A stretch of DNA of 26,483 bases from an uncultured Peptoniphilus sp. (GCA_946999425.1 CAMQDG010000015.1:1-26483); one strand, 5' to 3'; counted from the first letter of the stretch, positions 1-6,430 are shown. The notes: generated by a model not told the origin, from the letters alone. Numbers and translations: made by a program.

Positions 1-89
1 GTAATTTTATCCAAACGTGGAATCCACGAAGGAACGTGGGGTAATTTTGTGCGAAAAGGTTTCAAAAGATTAAAGCCTTGTAATAGAAT

Positions 90-111
90 GTAGGGACCAA
101 TTTATTGGTCC
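90..111 (+). repeat. REP element A (GTAG + hairpin)
   Basis: GTAG at 90-93 is followed directly by the perfect inverted repeat ggaccaa (94-100), loop ttta, ttggtcc (105-111). The reverse complement of the 445-466 element is identical over the whole unit including GTAG, so the two form an opposed pair, as in known bipartite REP arrangements. Confidence 0.85.
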
Positions 112-254
112 GTTTGCCGTTAGGCGAATTATTTGAAACAAAATAAAAAATGAGAAAGAATAAATGCAGATTAAACCTCCACAGAAACAATAGGAATGAA
201 AAGCGTAAGCTTTTCCACCTTTAAAAAGCGTTTCGAGGGGTAAGGAGGGGGAGC

Positions 255-303
255 CGCGAGGGGGACGTTAGGGACAATCGCAAGTCCATTAGTCCCCCTC
301 GCG
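255..303. repeat. GC-rich long palindrome inside composite repeat 1
   Basis: An exact 12-bp inverted repeat, cgcgagggggac (255-266) and gtccccctcgcg (292-303), encloses 25 nt in which ggac (272-275) and gtcc (284-287) can pair again. The element is much richer in GC than its surroundings and lies in the part of copy 1 that has no counterpart in copy 2. It shares only the ggac/gtcc core with the nearby REPs, so it may be a second repeat family. No U-tract follows it, so it is not a typical intrinsic terminator. Confidence 0.7.
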
Positions 304-444
304 TTATTTATGTAAGATAAAAAATGATAAGGAATAAATGGAGAAAAAATGTATGTTGAAAAAATTTAAAAACAAAATGCTTTACGTAGAGCGTAAAAAA
401 TTTTTATAAAAAATATCGAGTTTGTTCTCCCACATTATACACGC

Positions 445-466
445 GGACCAATAAATTGGTCCCTAC
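445..466 (-). repeat. REP element C
   Basis: ggaccaa (445-451), loop taaa, ttggtcc (456-462), then ctac (463-466), which is GTAG on the minus strand. It is preceded by the conserved flank tttgttctcccacattat starting at 421. It lies 22 bp beyond the 3' end of the RAYT gene and is the exact inverse of element A. Confidence 0.85.
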
Positions 467-487
467 ATGGCTTATTTAAAATTAATG

Positions 488-952
488 TTAATCTACAAAT
501 AAAGAGTCCAGATACCATCGTTTGGGGTTGTTTGAGATATATTGACGAATATTCATGAGGTCTTCATCATTTCTTACAATGTGATCGTAAAAATTTTTTT
601 GCCAAAACCGTTTGTCAAAAAGTTCTCTACAAAACATTTTTGTTGAGAAAATTTTAAAAAATTTCACGATTTCAATAAGGTCAATGTCATTGTTTTTAAA
701 GATTAAAAAATGTATGTGATTAGGCATAATAACATAGGAATCAATAGAGGATCCGGGGAAAGATTCGCAGAGGGCGGAAAAAGAACGACCGATAATTATT
801 TCCGCATTGTTAAAGGGCACAAATTCTCCTTGGTCAATCTTACCGAGCAAGTTTTTGCGACCGTTTACGCACAGGGTTATAAAATAAAATGTAGGGGTTT
901 TATAATCGAAGCCTTTTAGATGCATGGGCTTTCTTTTAGAGTTTTTATCCAT
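488..952 (-). CDS. REP-associated tyrosine transposase (RAYT, IS200/IS605 TnpA-like)
   Basis: A 154-aa single-domain Y1 transposase of the type found as single-copy genes next to REP palindromes. Such enzymes nick and rejoin single-stranded REP DNA. Visible hallmarks are the metal-binding HxH in VIMPNHIHFL (H79, H81), the candidate nucleophile Tyr122 in NFYDHIVRN, and the C-terminal IRQYISNNPKRW block typical of the family. I place the start at ATG 952 because GGAGG sits 6 nt upstream; a TTG at 970 would put that Shine-Dalgarno sequence inside the gene. Length is normal and the frame is intact, so it may be functional. It is flanked by direct composite repeats and by REPs with the GTAG foot that E. 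coli TnpA-REP recognises. The family call is firm; activity is inferred. Confidence 0.9.
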   Translation of the reverse strand: MDKNSKRKPMHLKGFDYKTPTFYFITLCVNGRKNLLGKIDQGEFVPFNNAEIIIGRSFSALCESFPGSSIDSYVIMPNHIHFLIFKNNDIDLIEIVKFFKIFSTKMFCRELFDKRFWQKNFYDHIVRNDEDLMNIRQYISNNPKRWYLDSLFVD

Positions 953-1119
953 AGAAACCTCCGAAAACAAGGAAATTATAGCATAAAAGGGTGGAGTTTT
1001 AAAGCGTTGGGCGAAAAAGGAGAATTGTAGAAAAAATGTAAATTGGAAAAATTTAAAAAACCAACGTGGGGTAATTTTATGCGAACAGGTTTCAAAAGAT
1101 TAAAACCTTGCAATAGAAT

Positions 1120-1229
1120 GTAGGGACCAATTTGAAGCCCTAACCCGATTTTTGAAAAAAATCGTGGTAGGTCTCATGCAACTATTTGCCCAAATCTTTG
1201 ATTTGGTTGCAAATATCTGCTATTGGTCC
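1120..1229 (+). repeat. REP element B, expanded multi-hairpin variant
   Basis: GTAG (1120-1123) and the left arm ggaccaa (1124-1130) are separated from the right arm ttggtcc (1223-1229) by 92 nt instead of 4. The insert is itself structured: cgattttt (1146-1153) pairs with aaaaatcg (1157-1164), and atttgc/gcaaat with inner caaatc/gatttg form a second hairpin over about 1184-1213. The right part (1185-1230) recurs inverted at 1602-1647. Confidence 0.75.
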
Positions 1230-1388
1230 GACGGCGTCAGCCGAATCAATAGAAATAAAACAAAAAAATGAGAAAGAATAAATGCAGATTAAATATAAAT
1301 TGAAAAAATTTAAAAACAAAATGCTTTACGTAGAGCGTAAAAAATTTTTATAAAAAATGTCGAGTTTGTTCTCCCACATTATACACAC

Positions 1389-1410
1389 GGACCGGTAAAC
1401 CGGTCCCTAC
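1389..1410 (-). repeat. REP element D
   Basis: ggaccgg (1389-1395), loop taaa, ccggtcc (1400-1406), then ctac (1407-1410). Compared with A and C both arms have changed in a paired way (aa to gg, tt to cc), so pairing is kept. The flank tttgttctcccacattat starts at 1365. Confidence 0.85.
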
Positions 1411-1525
1411 AGGATTTTCAAGGGTTATGTTAGGAAAGAGGTTTGTTTAAATGAAAGGATTTCTTTAATAATTTAAAATAAATTTTTATTCAAATACTTA
1501 TTTTGTTCTCCCACATTATACACAC

Positions 1526-1547
1526 GGACCGGTAAACCGGTCCCTAC
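1526..1547 (-). repeat. REP element E
   Basis: ggaccgg (1526-1532), loop taaa, ccggtcc (1537-1543), then ctac (1544-1547). It is identical to D over the hairpin and shares the upstream flank tttgttctcccacattat beginning at 1502, but lies outside the composite repeats as a solitary unit. Confidence 0.85.
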
Positions 1548-1601
1548 AGCCCACATAATTATTTATATAAAAATTTATTTTGTTCTCTCACGTTATTCAC
1601 G

Positions 1602-1647
1602 CGGACCGCTATCAGATATTTGCAACTAATTCAAATATTTGGGCATA
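1602..1647 (-). repeat. REP element F, truncated expanded variant
   Basis: The conserved flank is present in degenerate form (tttgttctctcacgttattc from 1579) and ggacc follows at 1603. The sequence then continues as the inverse of the right part of element B: 46 nt at roughly 80 percent identity by eye. The opposite arm and the GTAG are missing; the match stops a few bases before the ferritin terminator hairpin, so this looks like a decayed half-element. Confidence 0.65.
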
Positions 1648-1682
1648 AAAAAATCCATTGAAAAAAATTCAATGGATTTTTT
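1648..1682 (-). terminator. Intrinsic terminator of the ferritin gene
   Basis: Stem atccattgaa (1653-1662) and ttcaatggat (1668-1677) with a 5-nt loop, followed on the minus strand by a run of seven T. The plus strand also has a T-run after the stem, so it could act in both directions. Confidence 0.85.
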
Positions 1683-1692
1683 TTGTTTTATT

Positions 1693-2172
1693 TTATCTTT
1701 GTCCTAATTCGTGGTCGAAGATATATAGTCCGCCCCAGTTGCCGTCTATTCTTTCGAATCTTTCTACTATTCCTCTGAAGTTATCTTCTTCTTCGATTTG
1801 TTCTTTTATGAACCAATCCATTAGTCCCATTATTTCAAAGTTTAGTTCTTTGTGGGCGTCTTTATAGATGTCTCTTATTCTCTTTGTTACTTCTTGTTCG
1901 TGGGCATAGGCTTTTTTAAATACGTCTGCTATGTCTTTATATTCTTTTGCTGGCTTTGGTATTTCTTTGTATTCTACTGGGTAGTCTACTGCTACTAAGA
2001 AGTCATATAATTTTCTTGCGTGTTCATATTCTTCGTGGGCTTGTTTGTCCATAAAGTGTGCAAATCCGTCCATTCCTTTTAGTTTTAAATAGTTTGACAT
2101 TGCTAAATAGATATAGCCTGATTCTAATTCAAAGTTAAATTGTTCGTTAACTTTTTCAAATACTTTTTTCAT
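1693..2172 (-). CDS. ftnA: Non-haem ferritin
   Basis: A 159-aa iron-storage protein that oxidises Fe(II) and stores the mineral in a 24-subunit shell in the cytoplasm. All ligands of the FtnA-type ferroxidase centre are visible with a constant offset of two from E. coli FtnA: E15, E48, H51, E92, Q125 and E128, in the motifs FNFELESGY, HEEYEH, AHEQ and KEQIEEE. The four-helix length is typical. The start is supported by GGAGG about 9 nt upstream. It is the last gene before a strong terminator and follows a 90-aa unknown gene by 24 bp, probably co-transcribed. Likely role in iron detoxification and oxygen tolerance of an anaerobe. Confidence 0.95.
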   Translation of the reverse strand: MKKVFEKVNEQFNFELESGYIYLAMSNYLKLKGMDGFAHFMDKQAHEEYEHARKLYDFLVAVDYPVEYKEIPKPAKEYKDIADVFKKAYAHEQEVTKRIRDIYKDAHKELNFEIMGLMDWFIKEQIEEEDNFRGIVERFERIDGNWGGLYIFDHELGQR

Positions 2173-2196
2173 TTATTTTATCCTCCATCTATTTTT

Positions 2197-2469
2197 TTAA
2201 ATTGGACAGAAAATTTCATAGACACTGTATATTTCTATATCTTCCATGGCGATATTTTTTATGGCTTTTGGTATGTCTTTTGTTTTTAGTTCTAGGCTTA
2301 TTCCGTTGTATTTAAAGGTTACCGAGTCATAGTAGTCGCAAGTTTTTTTATTGAATATATCCATTAGCTTTTCTCTGTTTGTTTCCATGTCGCCTATGAG
2401 GAAAAACATATTTTTTTTGGCATTTTTTTCTTCTATGTCGATTTTATTTATTAGTTGTGTCTTTGTCAT
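2197..2469 (-). CDS. Conserved-looking hypothetical protein, 90 aa
   Basis: I do not recognise this protein. It is a soluble, charged, probably mixed alpha/beta protein with no signal peptide or membrane segment. Features visible are MFFLIGDMETNREKL near residue 21, a block ISLELKTKDIPKAIKNIA around residues 57-74 and the ending EIYSVYEIFCPI. AAAGGA upstream of the ATG supports translation. It sits 24 bp before ferritin on the same strand and 75 bp after the hydrolase gene, so it may form a two-gene unit with ferritin. The 75-bp gap before it (2470-2544) shows no convincing promoter. No function is assigned. Confidence 0.7.
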   Translation of the reverse strand: MTKTQLINKIDIEEKNAKKNMFFLIGDMETNREKLMDIFNKKTCDYYDSVTFKYNGISLELKTKDIPKAIKNIAMEDIEIYSVYEIFCPI

Positions 2470-2544
2470 TTTATATCAATCCTTTATGTTATTTATTTAC
2501 CCTTAATGTTGCTTTATAAACATAAAAGATTTTGATTTTTACTT

Positions 2545-4605
2545 TTATTTTATTTTTGCTCCGTCTATTTCTGCTTGTCCATTTCCTTCAAATAATAGGT
2601 CTATATATTTTATTTCTTCTAATTTTATTTTTGGGTTTTCTTTTTTTATGTCTTCTATTGGTGCTTTTACTGTTTCGAGAGATGATGTGTAGGTATAGTC
2701 GTCTTTTATGGTTTCGATTTTTGTTTTTTGTACTTTGTATGGTTCTTTTAATTTTTTATATTGGTCTATGTCTACTAGGCTTTTTTCTCCATTTTTGTCT
2801 ATTATTTCTAGGGTGATTTTTATGTTTTTGTCTTTTTTTATTTCTATGGAGAAATATTTTTTCATTTTTAAGTTTTCTCCTGGCAAAATTTCAAGGAGTC
2901 CTTTTTTGCTACAGTCTAATTTTAATAGGGTTTCTTGGTGGTCTTCTACTAGGTCGTTGTTTTTTTCTCTTATTTTTGTGAAGCCTGTGTATCTTATTTT
3001 TGAGTTTTCAAGGCTTCCTGTGTTTATGTTGTTGTCTTCTTCAAAGTCCATTAGGATTTTTTCATCTCCTTCTGAATACATTTGATAGTATATTCCTTCT
3101 GGATAGGCTGTTTGAGATTTTTCTATGTCGTAAAAGATGTTTTGGTCGTATTTTTTGTTTAGGCTTTTATTTACAAAGTTTTCTATTAGGATGGAGGTTA
3201 GTTTTCTTTGGTCCTCCCCTTTAAAAAGGTTTGATTTTTCCAAATAAAGTCCTTCTATATAGTCTGTGTCCATATCTTTCCATCTGGTGTTAAAGTTTCC
3301 ATGGTTTGCTCCTCCTATATAGATTGCGGCTTTAAATAGGTTTTCGTCTGTGTTTTTTATTTCTCTATATAGGGCCAATTCTTCGAAGGTATCTAAGTCA
3401 TAGTCATTTGTTCCATGAAGGACCAGATAATTTATGTTTTGTGGGGCTATGTTTTTGTTTGTTGGATCATATTGTCCGTAGGTTGCTGCTAGGTTTATTA
3501 GGCCTTTTATTTTAAAGTTGTAGTCTATTTTTTTTGTTTGGTCTTCGGGATTTTTTCCATAATTATTGAAGTAGCAGGCTAGTGTTGCTGCTTCTCCTCC
3601 TCTTGAGTGGCCTCCTAGGAATATTTCTTTTTCTATTTTGTTTTTAAATTCTGATTCTTCTATTATATATTTTATGTTTTCAAGGCCCAGAATTGCTCTT
3701 GCGTCATTTTCGTCTGATAGGCTGAAGTTGTCTAATCCGTTTAGTATGTTCATGTCTACTGATACAAGTCCTATTCCTCTTTTTGATAGGTATCTTCCTA
3801 AGTAGTCATATCCTAAGTGGGATTTTTCTGTTGCTCTATGGTTTCCATGAAATATAAAGAGTACTGGGTTTTTTATTTTGTTGTCTGGTAGATAAATTCT
3901 TCCTTTTATGGGTGCTTTTTCAAGTTGCCCGCCTAATATTTTATCTCTTACTTTTTTTGTTTTTTTTGCGTAATGGACATAGGGAAGGAGGTTTATTTGG
4001 CCTCCTTGATAGTCTTTTTCTATTACTTTGTATTGTTCTGGGCTTTCTGTTCCTTTTTTATAGTTTTCTATTTTTCCTTCAAAGTTTGAAAATCCTGGTG
4101 TGAATAGAAAGTATATGATTAATATCATGGGCATGGAAAATATTATAAAGCCTATAAAAATTTCGATTTTTCTATTTTTTATTATGCTTATTAGGGATTT
4201 TGAGAATAGAAAAAATAAAATGCTTACTAAAAATATTATTAAGTAGTTTTGAGGGTCTGTAAATTCTTCCATTCCTGGCATTTCGTATATGAGTTTGTAG
4301 CTTGCGTAACTTGTAGCTGAAAATAATATTATATTTTTGCTTTTTATTTTTTTTATGTATGTGATGGGAAATTCAAGTAAATATAAAATAATTCTTACTA
4401 GGGAAAATATAAAGGCGAAACTTATTAAGAATCCTGCATATTTGTTGTTTAAAAGGTCTTGCAAGTAGTATGAGCATGCTAGGGTTAATGTTAGTGCTAG
4501 GATGAGGGCTCCTATTTCTATGGCTCCGTCTGTGTTTCCCAATTTTTTATAAAAAAATATTTTTATTTTACTGTGGATTTTTTGAATTAGTAGTTTAATT
4601 TTCAT
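2545..4605 (-). CDS. Membrane-anchored alpha/beta hydrolase, 686 aa
   Basis: The N-terminal third (about residues 27-171) has four or five hydrophobic membrane segments. The middle (about 225-480) is an alpha/beta hydrolase with an oxyanion-type FIFHGNHR, nucleophile elbow GGHSRGG (Ser334), a candidate acid in HGTNDYDLD (D401 or D403) and His435 in GGANHGNF, so the triad is complete. The remainder (about 500-686) resembles a beta-rich C-terminal domain with no family I can name. The catalytic part probably faces outside, which would suit an esterase or lipase on extracellular substrates, but the substrate is unknown. The start is uncertain: ATG 4605 has no Shine-Dalgarno sequence and lies just after a hairpin; I see no better start nearby. 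Confidence 0.8.
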   Translation of the reverse strand: MKIKLLIQKIHSKIKIFFYKKLGNTDGAIEIGALILALTLTLACSYYLQDLLNNKYAGFLISFAFIFSLVRIILYLLEFPITYIKKIKSKNIILFSATSYASYKLIYEMPGMEEFTDPQNYLIIFLVSILFFLFSKSLISIIKNRKIEIFIGFIIFSMPMILIIYFLFTPGFSNFEGKIENYKKGTESPEQYKVIEKDYQGGQINLLPYVHYAKKTKKVRDKILGGQLEKAPIKGRIYLPDNKIKNPVLFIFHGNHRATEKSHLGYDYLGRYLSKRGIGLVSVDMNILNGLDNFSLSDENDARAILGLENIKYIIEESEFKNKIEKEIFLGGHSRGGEAATLACYFNNYGKNPEDQTKKIDYNFKIKGLINLAATYGQYDPTNKNIAPQNINYLVLHGTNDYDLDTFEELALYREIKNTDENLFKAAIYIGGANHGNFNTRWKDMDTDYIEGLYLEKSNLFKGEDQRKLTSILIENFVNKSLNKKYDQNIFYDIEKSQTAYPEGIYYQMYSEGDEKILMDFEEDNNINTGSLENSKIRYTGFTKIREKNNDLVEDHQETLLKLDCSKKGLLEILPGENLKMKKYFSIEIKKDKNIKITLEIIDKNGEKSLVDIDQYKKLKEPYKVQKTKIETIKDDYTYTSSLETVKAPIEDIKKENPKIKLEEIKYIDLLFEGNGQAEIDGAKIK

Positions 4606-4634
4606 AAAATAATAGACCTTGATAAATCAAGGTC
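4606..4634 (-). terminator. Terminator-like hairpin between ricT and the hydrolase gene
   Basis: gaccttga (4615-4622), loop taaa, tcaaggtc (4627-4634) overlaps the ricT stop codon. On the minus strand it is followed by the interrupted T-tract tattatttt, which runs into the ATG at 4605. It is either a weak terminator of the tmk-ricT operon or a structure controlling the next gene. Confidence 0.5.
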
Positions 4635-5523
4635 ATTCCTCCAAGTTTTTTAATTCGCTTTCTTGTACTTCTTCATCTTTAAGGGATGAGCTAAGTTGTA
4701 TAAAGTTCTTGTTCATTTTTCCGCTTCTTTTTATTTGGTCAAGTTCTCTTAATTCAATTTCTGTGTCTTCTCCATTCTGAAATTGAATTTTTACAAGTTC
4801 TTGTATTGTATATTTGTCTATTACTGTTCCTTCGCCCCTGTCTGTCATTACAAATTCTCCAAGACGTGGCATTTTTTTAAATATACATTCGTAGCCGTCT
4901 TGTTCATATTTTAGGCAACACATTAGTCTTCCGCAAAGGCCTGATATTTTTGTGGGGTTTAGGGATAATTCTTGATCTTTTGCCATTTTTATGGATACTG
5001 GGGAAAATTCTGATAAAAATGCTTTGCAGCAGCAGGGTCTTCCGCAGGGTCCAAGGCCTCCAATTTTTTTTGCTTCGTCTCTTACTCCTATTTGTCTTAA
5101 TTCAATTCTGGTTCTAAATACTGATGCTAAGTCTCTTACGAGTTCTCTAAAGTCTATTCTTCCGTCTGCTGTAAAGTAAAAAAGAAGTTTCCCTCTGTCA
5201 AAGGTGTATTCACAGCCTATTAGTTTCATGTCTAATTTATGTTCTTTACATTTGTTTTCACAAACTATAAGGGCTTCTCTTGCGTCGTTTCTGTTGTTCA
5301 ATTGTCTTAAATCGTCTTCTTGGTTTGCGATTCTAAGGACGGGTTTTAGTTCTGTTAATATTTCTTCTTCTTTTAGTTCTTTTTTTATTACTACTTTTCC
5401 ATATTCAATGCCCCTTGCTGTTTCAACTATGACATTATCTCCTATTTTTGTTTCTATGTCTTTTGGGTCAAAATAATATATTTTCCCTGTTTTTTTAAAT
5501 CTTACTCCTGATACGTCAATCAT
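4633..5523 (-). CDS. ricT: RicT (YaaT) family PSP1-domain protein
   Basis: A 296-aa cytoplasmic PSP1-domain protein. In Bacillus the RicT-RicA-RicF complex binds Fe-S clusters and helps RNase Y process mRNAs. The cysteine signature is intact: C160, C164, C165, C166 in GPCGRPCCC, then C197, C202, C203 and C213, which are candidate cluster ligands. The start is well set: AGGAGG lies just upstream and the gene overlaps the end of holB by 8 nt. Its place at the end of tmk-darA-holB-ricT matches the Firmicute gene order. The C-terminal 25 residues are acidic and look disordered. Confidence 0.92.
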   Translation of the reverse strand: MIDVSGVRFKKTGKIYYFDPKDIETKIGDNVIVETARGIEYGKVVIKKELKEEEILTELKPVLRIANQEDDLRQLNNRNDAREALIVCENKCKEHKLDMKLIGCEYTFDRGKLLFYFTADGRIDFRELVRDLASVFRTRIELRQIGVRDEAKKIGGLGPCGRPCCCKAFLSEFSPVSIKMAKDQELSLNPTKISGLCGRLMCCLKYEQDGYECIFKKMPRLGEFVMTDRGEGTVIDKYTIQELVKIQFQNGEDTEIELRELDQIKRSGKMNKNFIQLSSSLKDEEVQESELKNLEE

Positions 5524-6430
5524 TTAGTCCTCCTAATTTCATGAGCATATTTTCTATATTTAATCTGAAGTTTAAGTTGCTTTTAAAGTTATTTTTTGCT
5601 TTTTCTAAGATTTTATAAGCTTCTATGGTTTTTTTGCTGCTTAAATTCAGGTTTTTTATTTCTTCTATATAATCTATGTTCAAAATGTTATTTACATTTT
5701 TCGTGCTTTTATAAACTGCTAAATCTCTAAGAAATAGGCTTAGGGTTTCTAATATTTCTTGGAGATTTTCTTTATTTTCTTCAAAGAAGTTATATTGTTT
5801 AAAAATTTCTTCTTTTGAGCCTTTTAAGATTTTTAAAAGGTTTTTTATTGTTTTTTGTCTTATTTCAAAATTTTCCCCTTGGTTTAAGCCTATGGCTTTT
5901 TTTAGGGAGCCACTGGATATTTTGGAAAAGAGTTTTGCGTTTTTTCTTATTCCTTTTTCTATTAAAAATTCTTCAATTTCTTCTTGAGAAAGTCCATTAA
6001 AGTTTAAGGTTCTGCATCTTGATAGGATTGTGTCAAGTATTCTTTCAAGATCACTTGTGATTAGAAAAATCGTAAGATATTCTGGTGGTTCTTCTAGGGT
6101 TTTCAAAAAAGCGTTTTGACTTTCTTTTGTTGCTTCTTCAAATCCGTCTATTATATAAATTTTTCTTTTGCCTTCATAGGGTAGTTTATAGCTATCTTCT
6201 ATTAGTTCTTCTATGTCTGCTTTTTTTACTTTTTCTTTTTCTAAGATAAATAGGTCTGGATGGTTAAATTCTTCGGTGTCAAGTTTAAATTGACCTGTTA
6301 AAATTTTTCTTGCATAGCAAATTGCAAGGGTTTTTTTTCCTATTCCTTCTGGGCCTGCAAAGATATAGGCATGGGAAATTTCTTTATTGTTTTTTAATTC
6401 TTTAACTAAGTTTAAATTTCCTACAAACAT
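5516..6430 (-). CDS. holB: DNA polymerase III delta-prime subunit
   Basis: A 304-aa AAA+ clamp-loader subunit that helps load the sliding clamp at replication forks. Walker A GPEGIGKK is at residues 26-33, the Walker B-like KIYIIDG near 90-96, and the SRC motif (SRCR) at 137-140. The start ATG shares its A with the TAA stop of the upstream DarA-like gene (TAATG) and lacks its own Shine-Dalgarno sequence, so translation is probably coupled. Many delta-prime proteins have a four-cysteine zinc module between the Walker A helix and NHPDL; here that stretch (about 45-56) has no cysteine. Overall the assignment is secure from the motifs and the neighbours. Confidence 0.93.
   Translation of the reverse strand: MFVGNLNLVKELKNNKEISHAYIFAGPEGIGKKTLAICYARKILTGQFKLDTEEFNHPDLFILEKEKVKKADIEELIEDSYKLPYEGKRKIYIIDGFEEATKESQNAFLKTLEEPPEYLTIFLITSDLERILDTILSRCRTLNFNGLSQEEIEEFLIEKGIRKNAKLFSKISSGSLKKAIGLNQGENFEIRQKTIKNLLKILKGSKEEIFKQYNFFEENKENLQEILETLSLFLRDLAVYKSTKNVNNILNIDYIEEIKNLNLSSKKTIEAYKILEKAKNNFKSNLNFRLNIENMLMKLGGLND

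Larger units (their letters stand above)
33..467 (+). repeat. Composite direct repeat, copy 1
   Basis: Three blocks recur in the same order and orientation at 1063-1411. Block a (33-103, starting aacgtggggtaatttt) matches 1063-1133. Block b (143-175, containing tgagaaagaataaatg) matches 1261-1293. Block c (356-467, containing atgctttacgtagagcg) matches 1300-1411. Blocks a and c each end in a REP hairpin. Copy 1 carries about 175 bp of extra sequence (176-351) between blocks b and c that copy 2 lacks. The two copies bracket the RAYT gene. Confidence 0.85.
1..487. other. Intergenic REP-rich region left of the RAYT gene
   Basis: This non-coding stretch contains composite repeat copy 1 (33-467), two REP hairpins in opposite orientation (90-111 and 445-466), a GC-rich palindrome (255-303) and a small palindrome near 198-215 (gaaaagc gtaa gcttttc). 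I see no protein-coding frame with a ribosome binding site. The local G-rich segment 235-303 differs in base composition from the surrounding AT-rich DNA, which suggests a separate insertion inside the repeat. Confidence 0.8.
1063..1411 (+). repeat. Composite direct repeat, copy 2
   Basis: The three blocks described for copy 1 recur here at an offset of 1030 bp for block a and 944 bp for block c. The palindrome at the end of block a is interrupted by about 90 bp of structured sequence (element B), while the extra segment of copy 1 is absent. Block c matches over 112 nt (1300-1411) with only a few substitutions, most of them in the hairpin arms. Confidence 0.85.
953..1692. other. Intergenic REP-rich region between ferritin and RAYT
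   Basis: About 740 bp without a supported gene. It holds a partial block-c-like stretch (about 1031-1058), composite repeat copy 2 (1063-1411), the expanded REP B (1120-1229), REPs D and E, the truncated REP F and the ferritin terminator. The short 69-codon frame on the plus strand over 1658-1867 is antisense to ferritin and has no support. Confidence 0.8.

Noticed and set aside
710..919. 69-codon plus-strand frame inside the RAYT gene
   Set aside because: It lies antisense to the transposase, has no ribosome binding site and no family resemblance; it is a shadow frame.
90..1547. CRISPR array
   Set aside because: The repeats are palindromic, irregularly spaced, in both orientations and without unique spacers of constant length; no cas gene is present.
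953..1692. tRNA or other known structured RNA in the left intergenic region
   Set aside because: The hairpins do not fit a cloverleaf and the CCA-like ends and conserved TTCGA loop are missing.
2470..2544. Promoter for the 90-aa gene and ferritin
   Set aside because: Several AT-rich hexamers exist but no pair with a credible spacer stands out, so none is called.
2532..4103. Several Leu/Phe-rich plus-strand frames across the hydrolase gene
   Set aside because: They are antisense to a gene with a complete catalytic triad. The hydrophobic look is caused by A-rich Lys/Ile codons read on the other strand.
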